Positions 63,322 to 64,000 of a stretch of DNA of 64,000 nucleotides are shown piece after piece. Below the pieces are notes generated by a model, which saw nothing but the letters and a program-made list of their open reading frames with translations, made no database searches and had not been told where the DNA came from. The stretch spans positions 186,001 through 250,000 of the forward strand of contig CAVSLA010000001.1 in assembly GCA_963728825.1 (NCBI GenBank), in the 5' to 3' direction. A program made the translations under genes and the position numbers. Positions within the stretch are counted from its first letter, which is position 1, and every line of letters starts with the position of its first letter. Origin of the DNA: CAVREM01 sp963728825 (GTDB lineage: Bacteria; Acidobacteriota; Vicinamibacteria; Vicinamibacterales; CAVVIG01).

Positions 63322-64000
63322 TCATCGCAACAGTTCGAGTATCGCGGACGACACCGCATCAGGTTTCTCGCGCGGCAGAAAATGGCCCGCGCCGGGAACG
63401 ACCCGGCGCGCCACGAGCGCCGGCAGCGCGGCGCGTTCTCCCGCCGACGCCTCGGCCGCCGGGGGGGCGACGCCGTCGTCTGCTCCGTAGAGCGTAATCG
63501 TCGGCGCTGGAATCGGCGGACGCTTCGCGAGCAGCACTTCCATCTCCGCAAATCGTGGTTCGCCGGGCGCATTGCCGTGTCGATGCCGGTAGGAGTGGAT
63601 CACGACGTCGACGAAGTCAGGGTTGTTGAATGACGCTGCGGTCCGATCGTAGGTGGCATCTGTGAATGTCCAGGTCGGCGACCAGGTCTGCCACAGATAG
63701 CGGCAGAGCGCGCGGCGATTCGCCTGCAGCCCGGCGCGGCCGCGTTCGGTATTGAAGTACCACTGGTACCAGGCGCGCTGTTCGGCCTCGGGTGAGCCCG
63801 GTCCGCCGGGCTTCAAGGTGTTCTGAATCGTGTAGCCGCCGATCAGAACCGCGGCGCGAACGCGATCGCGGTGCAGCGCTGCCGCGATCGCCGCGGCGCG
63901 CCCACCCCAGTCGTAGCCAGCGACCACGAACTGCGGTAACCGGAGCGCGTCGGCGAAGTCGATCACATCCTGACCAATCGCCGCCTGCTCCGCCAGTCGA
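63322..64000 (-). CDS. Alpha/beta hydrolase (haloalkane dehalogenase/epoxide hydrolase-like), cut by window edge
   Basis: The frame is open at the window end, so the N-terminus is missing. The visible C-terminal part has the nucleophile elbow GYDWGGRAA (Asp nucleophile as in epoxide hydrolases and dehalogenases), the acid region ITLYGADDGVAPP and the catalytic His in VPGAGHFLPREKP. The cap domain (RRALCRYLWQTWSPTWTFTD) fits these families. The substrate cannot be told. Confidence 0.85.
   Translation of the reverse strand, partial: RLAEQAAIGQDVIDFADALRLPQFVVAGYDWGGRAAAIAAALHRDRVRAAVLIGGYTIQNTLKPGGPGSPEAEQRAWYQWYFNTERGRAGLQANRRALCRYLWQTWSPTWTFTDATYDRTAASFNNPDFVDVVIHSYRHRHGNAPGEPRFAEMEVLLAKRPPIPAPTITLYGADDGVAPPAAEASAGERAALPALVARRVVPGAGHFLPREKPDAVSSAILELLR

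Overview
The window is GC-rich (roughly two-thirds G+C by eye), almost fully coding, with short intergenic gaps and many 1-4 bp start/stop overlaps. The gene content points to an uncultured or lightly studied member of the Acidobacteriota, perhaps class Vicinamibacteria. The pointers are an 809-aa ADOP-type (Acidobacterial duplicated orphan permease) ABC permease, a Ser/Thr kinase with a TolB/WD40-like C-terminus, a GldA/GldF/GldG-like transporter followed by a DUF4340 protein, and a small bacterial microcompartment locus. That placement is inference; no rRNA is present.

Layout. 1-0.5 kb: LarE-like ATP pyrophosphatase (cut by the window edge) overlapping a LysW-like carrier protein with a very acidic tail. 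0.6-2.7 kb: receiver-PilZ protein and a CNNM/CBS membrane protein. 2.8-5.7 kb: zinc/cadmium P-type ATPase, its ArsR/SmtB repressor with a perfect 12-4-12 operator, and a peroxiredoxin. 5.8-12 kb: Gld-like ABC transporter operon, DUF4340 protein and PBP4-type peptidase. 12-16 kb: two secreted proteins, one a multidomain endonuclease/exonuclease/phosphatase-fold protein. 16-20.5 kb: AlaX-like editing protein, sensor kinase, queC, queE. 20.5-25.7 kb: DUF72, a double methyltransferase, cyclophilin, nth, 2-hydroxyacid dehydrogenase. 25.7-28.3 kb: microcompartment locus (one BMC-H, three BMC-P domains, class II aldolase with a putative encapsulation tail, a 71-aa Cys-rich protein). 28.3-37.2 kb: TPR protein, pdxJ, glmM, cdaR/ybbR, cdaA, folP, ftsH, tilS, tRNA(CAT). 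37-41 kb: deoxyhypusine-synthase-like protein, queA, TrxB-like flavoprotein, AI-2E family permease. 41-45.9 kb: Ser/Thr kinase, LigD-type polymerase domain, unknown protein. 45.9-50.3 kb: DUF4112, fabH, ruvB, ruvA, ruvC, yebC. 50-64 kb: methyltransferases, an epimerase, a SpoU-type RNA methyltransferase, HupE-like protein, hrpB, msrA, ADOP permease, bactofilin, SDR, msrB and a partial alpha/beta hydrolase.

The most interesting region is the microcompartment locus at 25.7-28.0 kb. It has shell genes, an aldolase and a 2-hydroxyacid dehydrogenase, but no aldehyde dehydrogenase or phosphotransacylase in the window. It also carries a tiny protein combining an encapsulation-peptide-like N-terminal helix with a CxxCGYC C-terminus.

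A caution: four otherwise well-conserved genes (CNNM, DUF4340, Ser/Thr kinase, fabH) are broken by five frameshifts, each equivalent to one extra base. This looks like assembly or basecalling error rather than gene decay, and the apparent tandem BMC-P fusion may have the same cause. No CRISPR array, insertion sequence, phage gene or rRNA was seen, and no gap without a gene exceeds 300 bp.
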